From assembly GCA_016714225.1 (NCBI GenBank), contig JADJNS010000022.1, positions 124,001 to 188,000 of the forward strand: DNA of 64,000 bases, written 5' to 3'. This DNA comes from Archangiaceae bacterium (GTDB taxonomy: Bacteria; Myxococcota; Myxococcia; Myxococcales; Myxococcaceae). The position numbers and the translations under genes were made by a program. The notes below the pieces were generated by a model. The model was not told the origin of the DNA. It saw only the letters and a list, made by a program, of their open reading frames with translations, and made no database searches. Of the stretch, positions 27,793 through 35,455 are shown piece by piece (the stretch's first letter is position 1; every line of letters begins with the position of its first letter).

Positions 27793-29121
27793 ATGCAGGA
27801 ATTGATCACGTCGCGCCTCGCTGGTTTTCACAAGCTGCCGGTCGTCGAGCGGCTCGCGAAGATCGCGCGCATGCTGCGACTTTCTCCCGAAGAGACGGCG
27901 CAGCTCGACGGCACCGAAGGGCTGCCGATCGAGACCGCCAATCAGATGATCGAGAACGCGGTCGGCGTGTTCCACCTGCCGTTGGGCCTGGGGCTCAACA
28001 TGACGGTGAACGGCCGCGACTACATCGTGCCGATGGCGGTCGAAGAGCCGTCGGTGGTCGCCGCGGTGTCGTTCGCCGCGAAGATCGTGCGCGAGGCGGG
28101 CGGCTTCATCGCCGACGCCGACGACTCGCTGATGATCGGCCAGGTGCAGGTCACCCGCTTCGGTGACCCCGAGGTCGCCAAGACCAGGCTGATCGAGCAC
28201 AAAGAGCAGCTGCTCGCGCTGGCCAACAGCTTCCACCCCGCGATGATGAAGCGCGGCGGCGGAGCGCGAGACATCGAGGTGCGCGTGCTGCCGGCCCCCG
28301 AAGGGCCGCAGGGCGAGCCGCTGCTGATTCTGCACCTGATCATCGACACGCAAGAGGCGATGGGCGCCAACCTGATCAACACCATGGCCGAGGGCGTGGC
28401 CCCCATGGTCGAGCAGATCACCGGCGGCAAGGTGTACCTGCGCATCTTGTCGAACCTGGCCGACCGCCGGCTGGCGAGGTCGCTCTGCCGCATTCCCGTC
28501 GAGCTGATGGCCGACTTCGATCTCCCCGGCGAGCAGATCTCCGAGGGCATCGCGCAGGCGTCGCGCTTCGCCACCGCCGACCCGTACCGCGCCGCGACCC
28601 ACAACAAGGGCGTGATGAACGGCATCGACTCGATGGCCATCGCCACCGGTCAAGACTGGCGCGCCATCGAGGCCGGCGCCCATGCCTTCGCCTGCCGCCA
28701 GGGCCGCTACACCCCGCTGTCGACGTGGAAGATCGAAGAGGGCTGCCTGGTGGGCCGCATCGAGCTGCCGCTGGCGCTCGGCACGGTCGGTGGGCCGGTG
28801 AAGATTCACCCCGGCGTGCAGGCGGCGATGAAGATTCTCCGCTCGACGTCGGCGCGCGAGCTGGCGATGGTCATGGCTTCGGTGGGCCTGGCCCAGAACC
28901 TCGCGGCGCTGCGCGCCCTGGGCTCGGTGGGCATTCAGAAGGGCCACATGGCCCTGCACGCGCGCTGCGTGGCGGTCACCGCTGGCGCGCGCGGCGACTG
29001 GGTCGAGAAGGTCGCCAACCTGCTGGTGCTCCACGGGCACGTGAAGGTCGAGAAGGCGCGCGAGATTCTCGAGTCGCTGCGCCCCGAAGAGTTCGCCCAG
29101 GCGACCGGCACCACCGGCTAA
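27793..29121 (+). CDS. mvaA: hydroxymethylglutaryl-CoA reductase, class II
   Basis: This 442-residue enzyme makes mevalonate from HMG-CoA. Class II hallmarks are present: ENAVGVFHLPLG, VEEPSVVAA (Glu84/Glu85), HNKGVMNGID (Lys272), TGQDWRA (Asp288) and GHMALHAR (His385), which match the catalytic Glu, Lys, Asp and His of the class. A strong GGAGGGAG ribosome-binding site precedes the ATG at 27793. One oddity is EAMGAN (Glu188) where the family has DAMGxN. Annotation pipelines often name class II enzymes degradative, but the operon context is biosynthetic. A spacer of 48 nt separates it from fni. Confidence 0.97.
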   Translation: MQELITSRLAGFHKLPVVERLAKIARMLRLSPEETAQLDGTEGLPIETANQMIENAVGVFHLPLGLGLNMTVNGRDYIVPMAVEEPSVVAAVSFAAKIVREAGGFIADADDSLMIGQVQVTRFGDPEVAKTRLIEHKEQLLALANSFHPAMMKRGGGARDIEVRVLPAPEGPQGEPLLILHLIIDTQEAMGANLINTMAEGVAPMVEQITGGKVYLRILSNLADRRLARSLCRIPVELMADFDLPGEQISEGIAQASRFATADPYRAATHNKGVMNGIDSMAIATGQDWRAIEAGAHAFACRQGRYTPLSTWKIEEGCLVGRIELPLALGTVGGPVKIHPGVQAAMKILRSTSARELAMVMASVGLAQNLAALRALGSVGIQKGHMALHARCVAVTAGARGDWVEKVANLLVLHGHVKVEKAREILESLRPEEFAQATGTTG

Positions 29122-29132
29122 AAGTGCTTTCG

Positions 29133-30074
29133 ATGTCGGAGGGGAGCGCCAGGAGGTCAGCACGCGGTGGCAGCCAGGCGGGCGAGAGCGCCGCCGAGCA
29201 CACCGCGTTCGGCCCGGGGAAGATCATCGTGATCGGCGAGCACGCCGCCGTCTACGGCGAGCCGGTGCTGGCAGGCGCGATCAACCGCGGCATCACCGCG
29301 CGCGCGGTGGCCGGCGAGAGCGCCATCGAGTTTTCGTCGTCGCTCTCGGCTCAGCAGGGTCAGGCGCTGCAGCGCGCCTTTGCCGCGGCGGTGAAGGCCG
29401 CCCAGGCCCCCGCGGTGCGGGTGAGCGTGAGCAGCGATCTGCCGGTGGGCATGGGCCTGGGCTCGTCGGCCGCGCTCTCGGTCGCGGTGGCGCGCGCGCT
29501 GCTGCAGGCGAAGGGCAAGGGCTTCGGGGTGCCGCAGGTGCTCGAGCTGGCGGCGGCGATGGAGGGCGAGTTTCACGGCACGCCCTCGGGGGTCGATCAC
29601 ACCACCAGCGCGCGCGGAGAGCTGGTGCTCTACCGCAAGCAAGGCCCCACCCGCGCGGTGAAGGCGAAGAAGAAGGTGCGCATGGTGGTGGCGATCTCGG
29701 GGGCGCGCACGCCCACCAAGACCACCGTGGCGGGGCTGCGCGAGCGGCGCACCCGCTGGCCCAAGCGCTACGCCCGGCTGTTTCACGAGATCGGCACCCT
29801 GGCGTCAGAGGGGGCCCGCGCGGTCGCGACGGGCGATTTGCCTGCGCTGGGCGACCTGATGAACATCAACCACGGCCTGCTCTGGGCGATGCAGCTCTCG
29901 AGCGAGCGCATCGACGCCATGGTGCGCCGGCTGATGGCGCTGGGGGCCCTGGGCGCCAAGCTGACCGGCGCGGGCGGCGACGGCGGCGCGTGCATCGGGC
30001 TGTTCAAGAGCCCCACCCAGGCGGTGAAGCAGTTGACCGCCGAGGGGGTGCAGTGCTTCGAGACCGAGCTGTGA
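29133..30074 (+). CDS. mvk: mevalonate kinase
   Basis: Mevalonate kinase phosphorylates mevalonate with ATP. This 313-residue GHMP kinase has the ATP loop MGLGSSAALSVA, the N-terminal GPGKIIVIGEHAAVYG and the C-terminal LTGAGGDGGACIGL motif. The start is ATG 29133 (MSEGSARR); a GTG nine nt upstream is possible. The first 30 residues are low-complexity. The stop overlaps the mvaD start (GTGA at 30071-30074), so the two are coupled. The gap to mvaA is 11 nt. Confidence 0.95.
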   Translation: MSEGSARRSARGGSQAGESAAEHTAFGPGKIIVIGEHAAVYGEPVLAGAINRGITARAVAGESAIEFSSSLSAQQGQALQRAFAAAVKAAQAPAVRVSVSSDLPVGMGLGSSAALSVAVARALLQAKGKGFGVPQVLELAAAMEGEFHGTPSGVDHTTSARGELVLYRKQGPTRAVKAKKKVRMVVAISGARTPTKTTVAGLRERRTRWPKRYARLFHEIGTLASEGARAVATGDLPALGDLMNINHGLLWAMQLSSERIDAMVRRLMALGALGAKLTGAGGDGGACIGLFKSPTQAVKQLTAEGVQCFETEL

Positions 30075-31033
30075 AGAAAGCCACCGCTACCGCGCACCCC
30101 AACATCGCCCTGGTCAAGTACTGGGGAAAGCGCGACGAAGCGCTGATTCTCCCGCACCAGTCGAGCCTGTCGGTCACCCTGGCGCCGCTGTCGGTGACCA
30201 CCTCGGTCGAGTGGGGCACAGCCGCCGACGAGGTGAGCATCAACGACGAGCCGGCCAAGGGCAGCGAGCTGAAGCGGGTGATCGCGATGCTCGACCTGGT
30301 GCGCGGCGGCCACGGCTTCGCGCGGGTGGTCTCCCACGGCAACTTCCCCAAGGCGGCGGGGCTGGCCTCGTCGGCGGCGGGCTTCGCGGCGCTGGCAGTG
30401 GCGGCGCGCGCGGCCGCCGGGCTGCCCCGCGACGTGAAGGCCGAGTCGGTGCTGGCGCGGCAGGGCAGCGGCTCGGCGTGCCGCTCGATTCAGGGCGGGG
30501 TGTGCGTGTGGCACAAGGGCTCGCGCGCCGACGGCGCCGACTCGTTCGCCACTCAAGAGCTGACCGAGCGCCACTGGCCCGAGCTGCGGCTGCTGGTGGC
30601 GATGGTCAGCCGCGAAGAGAAAGAAGTGAAGTCGCGCGACGGCATGCGGTCGGCGGTCGAGACCTCGCCGTACTACGCCGAGTGGACGAGAGACGCCGAA
30701 GCCGAGGTGCCCCGGGCGCTGGCGGCGCTGCGGGCGAAAGACCTGAGGGCGATCGGAGAGATCGCCGAGAAGAACGCCTGGCGCATGCACGCCACGTCGC
30801 TCGCTGCAGACCCGCCGCTCTGCTACCTCAAGCCGCAGACGCTCGAGGTGATCTCCACCCTGGCGGGGCTGCGCCGCGACGGGGTACCGGCGTACTTCAC
30901 CCTCGATGCGGGGCCGAACCCGGTGGTGCTCACCGACGCCGCGCACGAGGCGACGGTCGAAGCGGCGCTGAAGAAGCTGGGCGCCTCGAGCATCGTGCGC
31001 TGCCACCCCGGCGGCGACGCGACGGTGAGCTGA
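30071..31033 (+). CDS. mvaD: diphosphomevalonate decarboxylase
   Basis: This 320-residue GHMP-fold enzyme decarboxylates mevalonate diphosphate to isopentenyl diphosphate with ATP. The family start HPNIALVKYWGKRDE is near the N-terminus, followed by AAGLASSAAGFAAL and GSACRSIQGG, which contain the family's conserved Ser and Arg positions. The start is GTG 30071, overlapping the mvk stop by 4 nt. Its substrate requires a phosphomevalonate kinase that is not present in this window. A gene-free interval with an interspersed repeat follows. Confidence 0.96.
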   Translation: MKKATATAHPNIALVKYWGKRDEALILPHQSSLSVTLAPLSVTTSVEWGTAADEVSINDEPAKGSELKRVIAMLDLVRGGHGFARVVSHGNFPKAAGLASSAAGFAALAVAARAAAGLPRDVKAESVLARQGSGSACRSIQGGVCVWHKGSRADGADSFATQELTERHWPELRLLVAMVSREEKEVKSRDGMRSAVETSPYYAEWTRDAEAEVPRALAALRAKDLRAIGEIAEKNAWRMHATSLAADPPLCYLKPQTLEVISTLAGLRRDGVPAYFTLDAGPNPVVLTDAAHEATVEAALKKLGASSIVRCHPGGDATVS

Positions 31034-31381
31034 GCGGAGCACCCCCTCGACAGCCGGGCACGGGCACAGGCACGCCTCACCGTCGGACGATCACGTTTCT
31101 CGTCGGACGTTCGCGAGCTCAAGTGCCCGTGCGGTGCCCGAAAACTGTCAGCCCTCTGATTCTGAGCGGAGCGCCAAGCGCGCAGTCGAGCGGGTGCATT
31201 CCAAGTCGAAGGCGCCCACGCCTCGAGCTCCAGGCTTCAAGCAGAAGCGCGCACGCTCCCCTACGACGGAGCAGCTGCGCCGAAGCCTTCGGCGAACGAC
31301 GGCAGGGTTCGACACGGCCCACCCTGCGCGGTCTCTTTGGGGGGATGATAATTTCCCTCGAGTCGTTCAACCCATCGACCC
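31034..31381. other. 348-nt gene-free interval after the mevalonate operon
   Basis: No convincing gene is seen. Open frames here have no family motif. The first part contains the repeat annotated at 31051-31140. The rest is less GC-rich than the flanks, with short A+T-richer tracts such as GATAAT at 31347-31352, 30 nt before the M50 gene, which could be a -10 element. The phosphomevalonate kinase gene that could complete the operon is absent here. Confidence 0.55.
31051..31140 (+). repeat. interspersed palindromic repeat, copy 1
   Basis: This element of about 90 nt begins CAGCCGGGCAC and ends GTGCCCG, so its ends are inverted (CGGGCAC and GTGCCCG). Its core TCACGTTTCTCGTCG, followed by ACGTTC and CGAG, recurs at 63145-63216. 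Copy 1 starts 17 nt after the mvaD stop codon and is longer than copy 2 by an insertion near the left end. The pattern is that of a REP-like or miniature palindromic element. Confidence 0.6.
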
Positions 31382-32014
31382 ATGGCACTGTTCGAGCGCG
31401 GCGGCATCAACCTGGGGAAGATCGCCGACGTCTCGGTGCGCGTGCACTGGTCGGCGCTCATCGGCGCATACGTGTTCACCGGCTTTCGCTACGACGCGGT
31501 CGAGTGGGCGTGCTTCTTCGGCCTGGTGCTCGCGCACGAGGTGGGTCACGCGCTGGTGGTGAAGGCGGCGGGTGCCCAGGCGACGCTCATCGAGCTGACC
31601 GGCTACGGCGGCGCCTGCCACTGGGGCGGCGCGCCCAGCGCCATCGGCCGCGCGTGCATCGCGTGGGGCGGGGTGTGGGCGCAGCTTCTCTTGCTGGCCG
31701 GCGCCGAGGCCTGGGTCTTCGCGGTCAGCATGCCCCGCACGTACCTGGCGATGCGCATCTACGCGGCGCTCACGGTGACGAACTGCTGGCTGATCGCGGT
31801 GAACCTCTTGCCGGTGCCGCCGCTCGACGGGGCCGAGGCGTGGCGGCTGCCGATTCTGCTGGGGCGCGCGCTGCGAAGAGCCCGAAGCCCCGACGTGGTG
31901 CTGCCGCCGCCCCCTCAGGTCGAGCACCACGATGAGGCGTTCGAAGCCGGCGCCCGACGGGAAGAGGTGGCCGGCATCGTCAATGGGCTGCTCGACGAGG
32001 CGCGCAAGCCGTGA
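31382..32014 (+). CDS. M50 family membrane metalloprotease
   Basis: The 210-residue protein has the zinc motif HEVGH at residues 52-56 in a hydrophobic helix and the second M50 motif NLLPVPPLDG in a later helix. These are the signatures of site-2-protease-like intramembrane peptidases. The length fits the minimal M50 core, with no PDZ domain. The C-terminal third is soluble and charged. The substrate is unknown; such proteases often release membrane-bound regulators, but no anti-sigma factor lies nearby. It overlaps the next gene by 4 nt (GTGA). Confidence 0.9.
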   Translation: MALFERGGINLGKIADVSVRVHWSALIGAYVFTGFRYDAVEWACFFGLVLAHEVGHALVVKAAGAQATLIELTGYGGACHWGGAPSAIGRACIAWGGVWAQLLLLAGAEAWVFAVSMPRTYLAMRIYAALTVTNCWLIAVNLLPVPPLDGAEAWRLPILLGRALRRARSPDVVLPPPPQVEHHDEAFEAGARREEVAGIVNGLLDEARKP

Positions 32015-32265
32015 ACCCGAGACACCTCGCGCTGGCCATCGCGGTGGTGTTCGCGCTGCTGATCTTCTACGGGCTCGTGGCGCAAGAGGCCGACCGTTCG
32101 GCAGCGCTCAGGCGGAAGTACCTCAAGCTGGTGCGGCTCTCGAAAGCCGAGGGCGAGGCGCAGCTGGCCGAGCGGCTCGAGAGCCTGAGCCGCCGCTTCC
32201 CCGGCAAGACGTACCGCTGGTACCTGAGCTGGCTGGTGAATGATCTCGAGCGCGCCAAGCGCTGA
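32011..32265 (+). CDS. small membrane protein, unknown function
   Basis: This 84-residue protein starts at GTG 32011 overlapping the M50 stop. It has one N-terminal hydrophobic helix (about 6-24) and a charged helical remainder ending in basic residues. It is probably a small partner or accessory of the protease next door, as the 4-nt overlap implies coupling. No family is recognised. Confidence 0.65.
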   Translation: MNPRHLALAIAVVFALLIFYGLVAQEADRSAALRRKYLKLVRLSKAEGEAQLAERLESLSRRFPGKTYRWYLSWLVNDLERAKR

Positions 32266-32269
32266 GAGA

Positions 32270-32815
32270 TCACTTCTTCTTCCGCTCGTCGGGGCACATC
32301 ACCAGCGCGCGCTGCTTCTGCACGCCGGTGAGGTGCGCGCTCCAGCTGACGATGGCGAGCGCGCAGGGCCCTTCGGGCAGCTGAAAGACCTCCATCAGCT
32401 GCATTTCGGGGCTGCGGTACGAGATGAAGTCCGACACGGTGCGCGCGCCCTTCCACTCGAGCACGATGCGCAGATCGTACCGCTTCACCAGCGTGTTGCC
32501 GACCCGCTCGAGCTGCTCTTTGCGAATGCTGCCCGACAGGCCGATGTCTTCGAGCTGCACCGACTTCACCACCTGCAGCCCCTGGGGCACGTCGGTCTTC
32601 TTCTCGAGGGGCCTGACGCCGATGTTCGGCTTCGCCGCGTCTTTGAAGTCGATGCTCCAGAGATCGTACGGGCCTTTGTCGGTCTGGCAGTCGCGCAGGT
32701 AGAGCAGCTTGTTGGCCGGGTCCCACCCCAGCATGTCGAAGGTGTTGGCGGTCTCGCTCTCGGCGAGGGCGGGCGCGGCGGTGAAGCAGAGCAGGGCGAC
32801 GAGGGCGGCTCTCAC
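32270..32815 (-). CDS. exported hypothetical protein
   Basis: I start at GTG 32813-32815, which gives a clean signal peptide (VRAALVALLCFTAAPALA followed by ESETANTF) and a 181-residue product. The mature part is beta-rich with two lone Cys (RDCQTDK and VMCPDERK) and ends in Lys. It is upstream of nothing on its own strand except the lytic-transglycosylase gene 32 nt away, from which it is probably transcribed. The function is unknown. It is convergent with the small membrane-protein gene after 4 nt. Confidence 0.65.
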   Translation of the reverse strand: MRAALVALLCFTAAPALAESETANTFDMLGWDPANKLLYLRDCQTDKGPYDLWSIDFKDAAKPNIGVRPLEKKTDVPQGLQVVKSVQLEDIGLSGSIRKEQLERVGNTLVKRYDLRIVLEWKGARTVSDFISYRSPEMQLMEVFQLPEGPCALAIVSWSAHLTGVQKQRALVMCPDERKKK

Positions 32816-32847
32816 GAACGCCGAGGGTAGAGCGCCGCCGCCCACGG

Positions 32848-34992
32848 TCAAAAGTTCACCCCCGCGGTCTTCGGCTCGGGGACCTTGAGCGACAGCCGCC
32901 AGGCCTCTTCTCGGGGCGCGTAGAGGGTGCGGTAGACGAAGTAGTTGGCGGTGACGTTCTTGGCGTAGCCGCGCGTCTCCTTCCACGGTATCGCCTCGAC
33001 CCACTCGTCGAGCGGCAGGGTGTTGCGGTGCCTGGCCCACTCGGCGACCGGCGCGGCGCCCGCATTGTACGCGGCCGCCATCAGCGAGGGGTGACCGAAG
33101 CGCTCGAGCAGGGCCGAGAGCAGCCAGGTGCCCATCGAGATGCTCTGCTCGGGGGCGTACAGCTCGGCGGGGTCGACGGCGTCGACTCGGCGGGTCTTGG
33201 CGATGCTCGCCGCGGTGGGGGGTATGAGCTGCATCAACCCGCGCGCGTCGGCCGACGAGGTGACCTCGGGGCGAAACGCCGACTCTTGCCGCATGATCGC
33301 CCAGGCCAGGTACGGGTCGAGCCCGTTGTCTTGCGAGAACTTCTCGACGCTCTCGGCGAAGGCGCGCGGGTAGAGCAGGGCGATGGCCTCGGGCTGCTTC
33401 TGGGTGAAGGCCGAGCCCCACAGCCAGCGCGCCGCCAGGGTGTACGCCGGCCCGTACTCGCCGATGCCCTGCAGCGCGTGCCCCAGCTTGAGGGCCTGAT
33501 CGGCCGAGCGCACCGACGAGAGCGCCCGGTCGACCTCGGTGCCGGCGTCTTTGAACAGGCCCGCAGCGCTGAGCAGGCGCGCCAGCTTCAGCTCGTTCGG
33601 CACCGGCACGGCGAGCGAGCGGGGCGCGGTGGTGAACGGCGGTGACGGCTCGACGCCCAGCTCGCGCAGCCGCTCGCTCGAGAGCAGCGCGTAGAACGAC
33701 TGCGGGTACGCCGAGATGATGCCCTGGTAGGCCTGCGCCAGCCGGGCCGGCGGCACCGCCGCCTTCACCCCGCCGTCGACCGGGCCGGTCGGGCCCTGCT
33801 GCTGGCACCTCGCCATCCAGTAGCGGGCCTGGGGCACCAGCGACGAGCGGGGGAAGTCGTCGATCAACGACTGCAGCGTCGCCACGCTGCAGTGCCCGGC
33901 ACGGTACTCGGAGTACGCCTTGAACCAGCGGGCCTCGTCGCGCTTCTTCGAGGTGGGGTGGCGCGCGTCGAAGCGGCCGAAGTCGTCGGCGGCCTGATCG
34001 AACTCGCCGGCCTGCATCGCGATCCACGCGGCGAGGTAGGCGGCGTCGTCGGCGGTGGGCTGCTCGGGGTAGAGCGCGTCGAGCTTCAGCATCGTCTCGC
34101 GGGCCTTGGGGTTGTCGTTCTTCTTCATGAAGCGGCGGGCGCGCGCCATGAGCGCCTCCGACGCCACGCCGGGGCCGCGCGCGGCCGCATGATCGAGCTG
34201 CTCCTGACCCTTCGCGTCGTCGCCCTTCTGGAAGTACGCCGCCGCCAGCGCGAGCTCGAGGCGGCCCTCTTTGCCGGGGGGCGGGGTGAGCGGCTCGAGC
34301 TCGTCGACGGCGCGCTGCCCGCCCAGCACCGTGGCGCGGAAGAGGTGCTCGTCGAAGCTGTAGGCCGGCTTCACCAGCTCTTCGGCGCGCGCCGCGTACG
34401 GGTGCAGCGGGAAGCGCACCGCGACCGCCTTCAGGTCGGCCTGCCCGCGGGTGGCGTCGCCGGTCATCCACCGGCTCAGGCCGCGCTGGTAGAGCAGCTC
34501 GGCGCTCGGGTCGCTCGCCGAGGCGGCCTCGAGCAGGGGCAGGCCCTTCTTGGCGTCGCCTTTGCCCAGCCAGAGCTCGCCGAGCCGCGCGTCGATGCGC
34601 GTCTGCAGCCACGGCGGCGCGGCCTTGCGCGCCCTGGCCAGCACCTTCAGCGCCTGATCGCGCTCGCCCGACCACGAGAGCGCCTCGCCGAGGTACCAGC
34701 CGTGAAACGCCTCGAGCCCCCTGGGCGGCGGCCGCGCGTCGAGCTGCGCCGCGGCCTCTCTCGCCTGCGAGTCGGAGAGCAGCAGGTAGCCGAGCAACAG
34801 CGACAGCCGATCAGCATCACCGCACTTCACCTCGACACAGGCCTGCAGCTCTCTTTGAGCGAGCGCTGAGGCGCCGGTGCGGTGCACGCGCACCGCTTCG
34901 AGCAGTTGTGGCGTTTGGCCCCAGGCCCGGGAAAAACACACGAGAACGAGCAAAAGCGCGGGTCGGCGGTTTGACATTTCGCAGCGCGACAT
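32848..34992 (-). CDS. soluble lytic murein transglycosylase
   Basis: The 714-residue protein has an N-terminal leader (signal peptide ending about residue 25), a long helical TPR-like superhelix (about 30-510) and a C-terminal SLT domain with catalytic Glu570 in MRQESAFRPEV, followed by GLMQLIPPTA and AAYNAGAAPV, as in the Slt family. It cleaves peptidoglycan between MurNAc and GlcNAc to give 1,6-anhydro products in the periplasm. The start at 34992 is favoured by GGAAG with a 7-nt spacer; a second ATG at 34977 would also work. It lies divergent from the Cys-rich small gene. Confidence 0.93.
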   Translation of the reverse strand: MSRCEMSNRRPALLLVLVCFSRAWGQTPQLLEAVRVHRTGASALAQRELQACVEVKCGDADRLSLLLGYLLLSDSQAREAAAQLDARPPPRGLEAFHGWYLGEALSWSGERDQALKVLARARKAAPPWLQTRIDARLGELWLGKGDAKKGLPLLEAASASDPSAELLYQRGLSRWMTGDATRGQADLKAVAVRFPLHPYAARAEELVKPAYSFDEHLFRATVLGGQRAVDELEPLTPPPGKEGRLELALAAAYFQKGDDAKGQEQLDHAAARGPGVASEALMARARRFMKKNDNPKARETMLKLDALYPEQPTADDAAYLAAWIAMQAGEFDQAADDFGRFDARHPTSKKRDEARWFKAYSEYRAGHCSVATLQSLIDDFPRSSLVPQARYWMARCQQQGPTGPVDGGVKAAVPPARLAQAYQGIISAYPQSFYALLSSERLRELGVEPSPPFTTAPRSLAVPVPNELKLARLLSAAGLFKDAGTEVDRALSSVRSADQALKLGHALQGIGEYGPAYTLAARWLWGSAFTQKQPEAIALLYPRAFAESVEKFSQDNGLDPYLAWAIMRQESAFRPEVTSSADARGLMQLIPPTAASIAKTRRVDAVDPAELYAPEQSISMGTWLLSALLERFGHPSLMAAAYNAGAAPVAEWARHRNTLPLDEWVEAIPWKETRGYAKNVTANYFVYRTLYAPREEAWRLSLKVPEPKTAGVNF

Positions 34993-35146
34993 CGTAAAGC
35001 TTCCGCCGCTTCAAGAGGTGAGGGGAGCTGACATTTTCGAACCGACTCGGGCCTGAGTTGAAGCCGAAGTTCCGTGGCAGGCCGTCGTGTAAGCAATGCG
35101 AGCCGGAGTGTCGTTGTGGGACTCAACGTCTGGGAGGCCGAACAAC

Positions 35147-35386
35147 ATGCAACTCAAGCCGTGTCCGACCGAGCTGCCGCAGAGCATCAACCCTGAGGCT
35201 GGTCCGAAGCGCGCGGGAGTCGAGACGCACCGCAATCTGAACTGCCATCACTACGACAACTGCCTCGATGAGGCGGTGCGTCGCGGCTGGCAGAGCTTCA
35301 CGTGTCTGAAGTGCCCGCTGTACCAGAACGCCTTCGCGCCCCAGATGGGCATCGAGGCATACGCGACCCAGCGTCGCGCCATCTGA
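35147..35386 (+). CDS. small Cys-rich protein, possible metal binder
   Basis: The ATG 35147 (MQLKPCPTELP) has GGGAGG upstream and gives 79 residues. The protein has five Cys and a His pair, arranged as PCP, NCHHYDNCL and FTCLKCPLY. The C-X2-C and paired C-X6-C spacing suggests a zinc-ribbon-like or similar metal site. There is no membrane segment or signal peptide. I do not recognise a named family, though compact motifs of this shape occur in delta-type bacteria. It is divergent from slt and converges with the REC-PATAN operon. Confidence 0.6.
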   Translation: MQLKPCPTELPQSINPEAGPKRAGVETHRNLNCHHYDNCLDEAVRRGWQSFTCLKCPLYQNAFAPQMGIEAYATQRRAI

Positions 35387-35410
35387 AGAGCAGTCTGCCG
35401 TAGCGAATGG

Positions 35411-35455
35411 GGCCTGAGGGCCCAGGTCGAAGAGTTTTTCGAAAGCCCTCAGGCC
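35411..35455. terminator. hairpin between convergent genes, possible bidirectional terminator
   Basis: An 11-bp perfect inverted repeat, GGCCTGAGGGC (35411-35421) and GCCCTCAGGCC (35445-35455), encloses 23 nt that include a short TTTTT run. It sits after the Cys-rich gene (+) and covers the stop of the REC-PATAN gene (-). The position between convergent genes suggests termination, but no T-run follows either arm. Confidence 0.45.

Noticed and set aside
27022..29163. A 713-codon minus-strand frame across fni and mvaA
   Set aside because: It is antisense to two clear mevalonate-pathway enzymes.
31119..31562. Short open frames in the gap after mvaD (plus 31134-31562, minus 31119-31388)
   Set aside because: They have no ribosome-binding site or motif; the plus one overlaps the M50 start in another frame, and the region holds a repeat.
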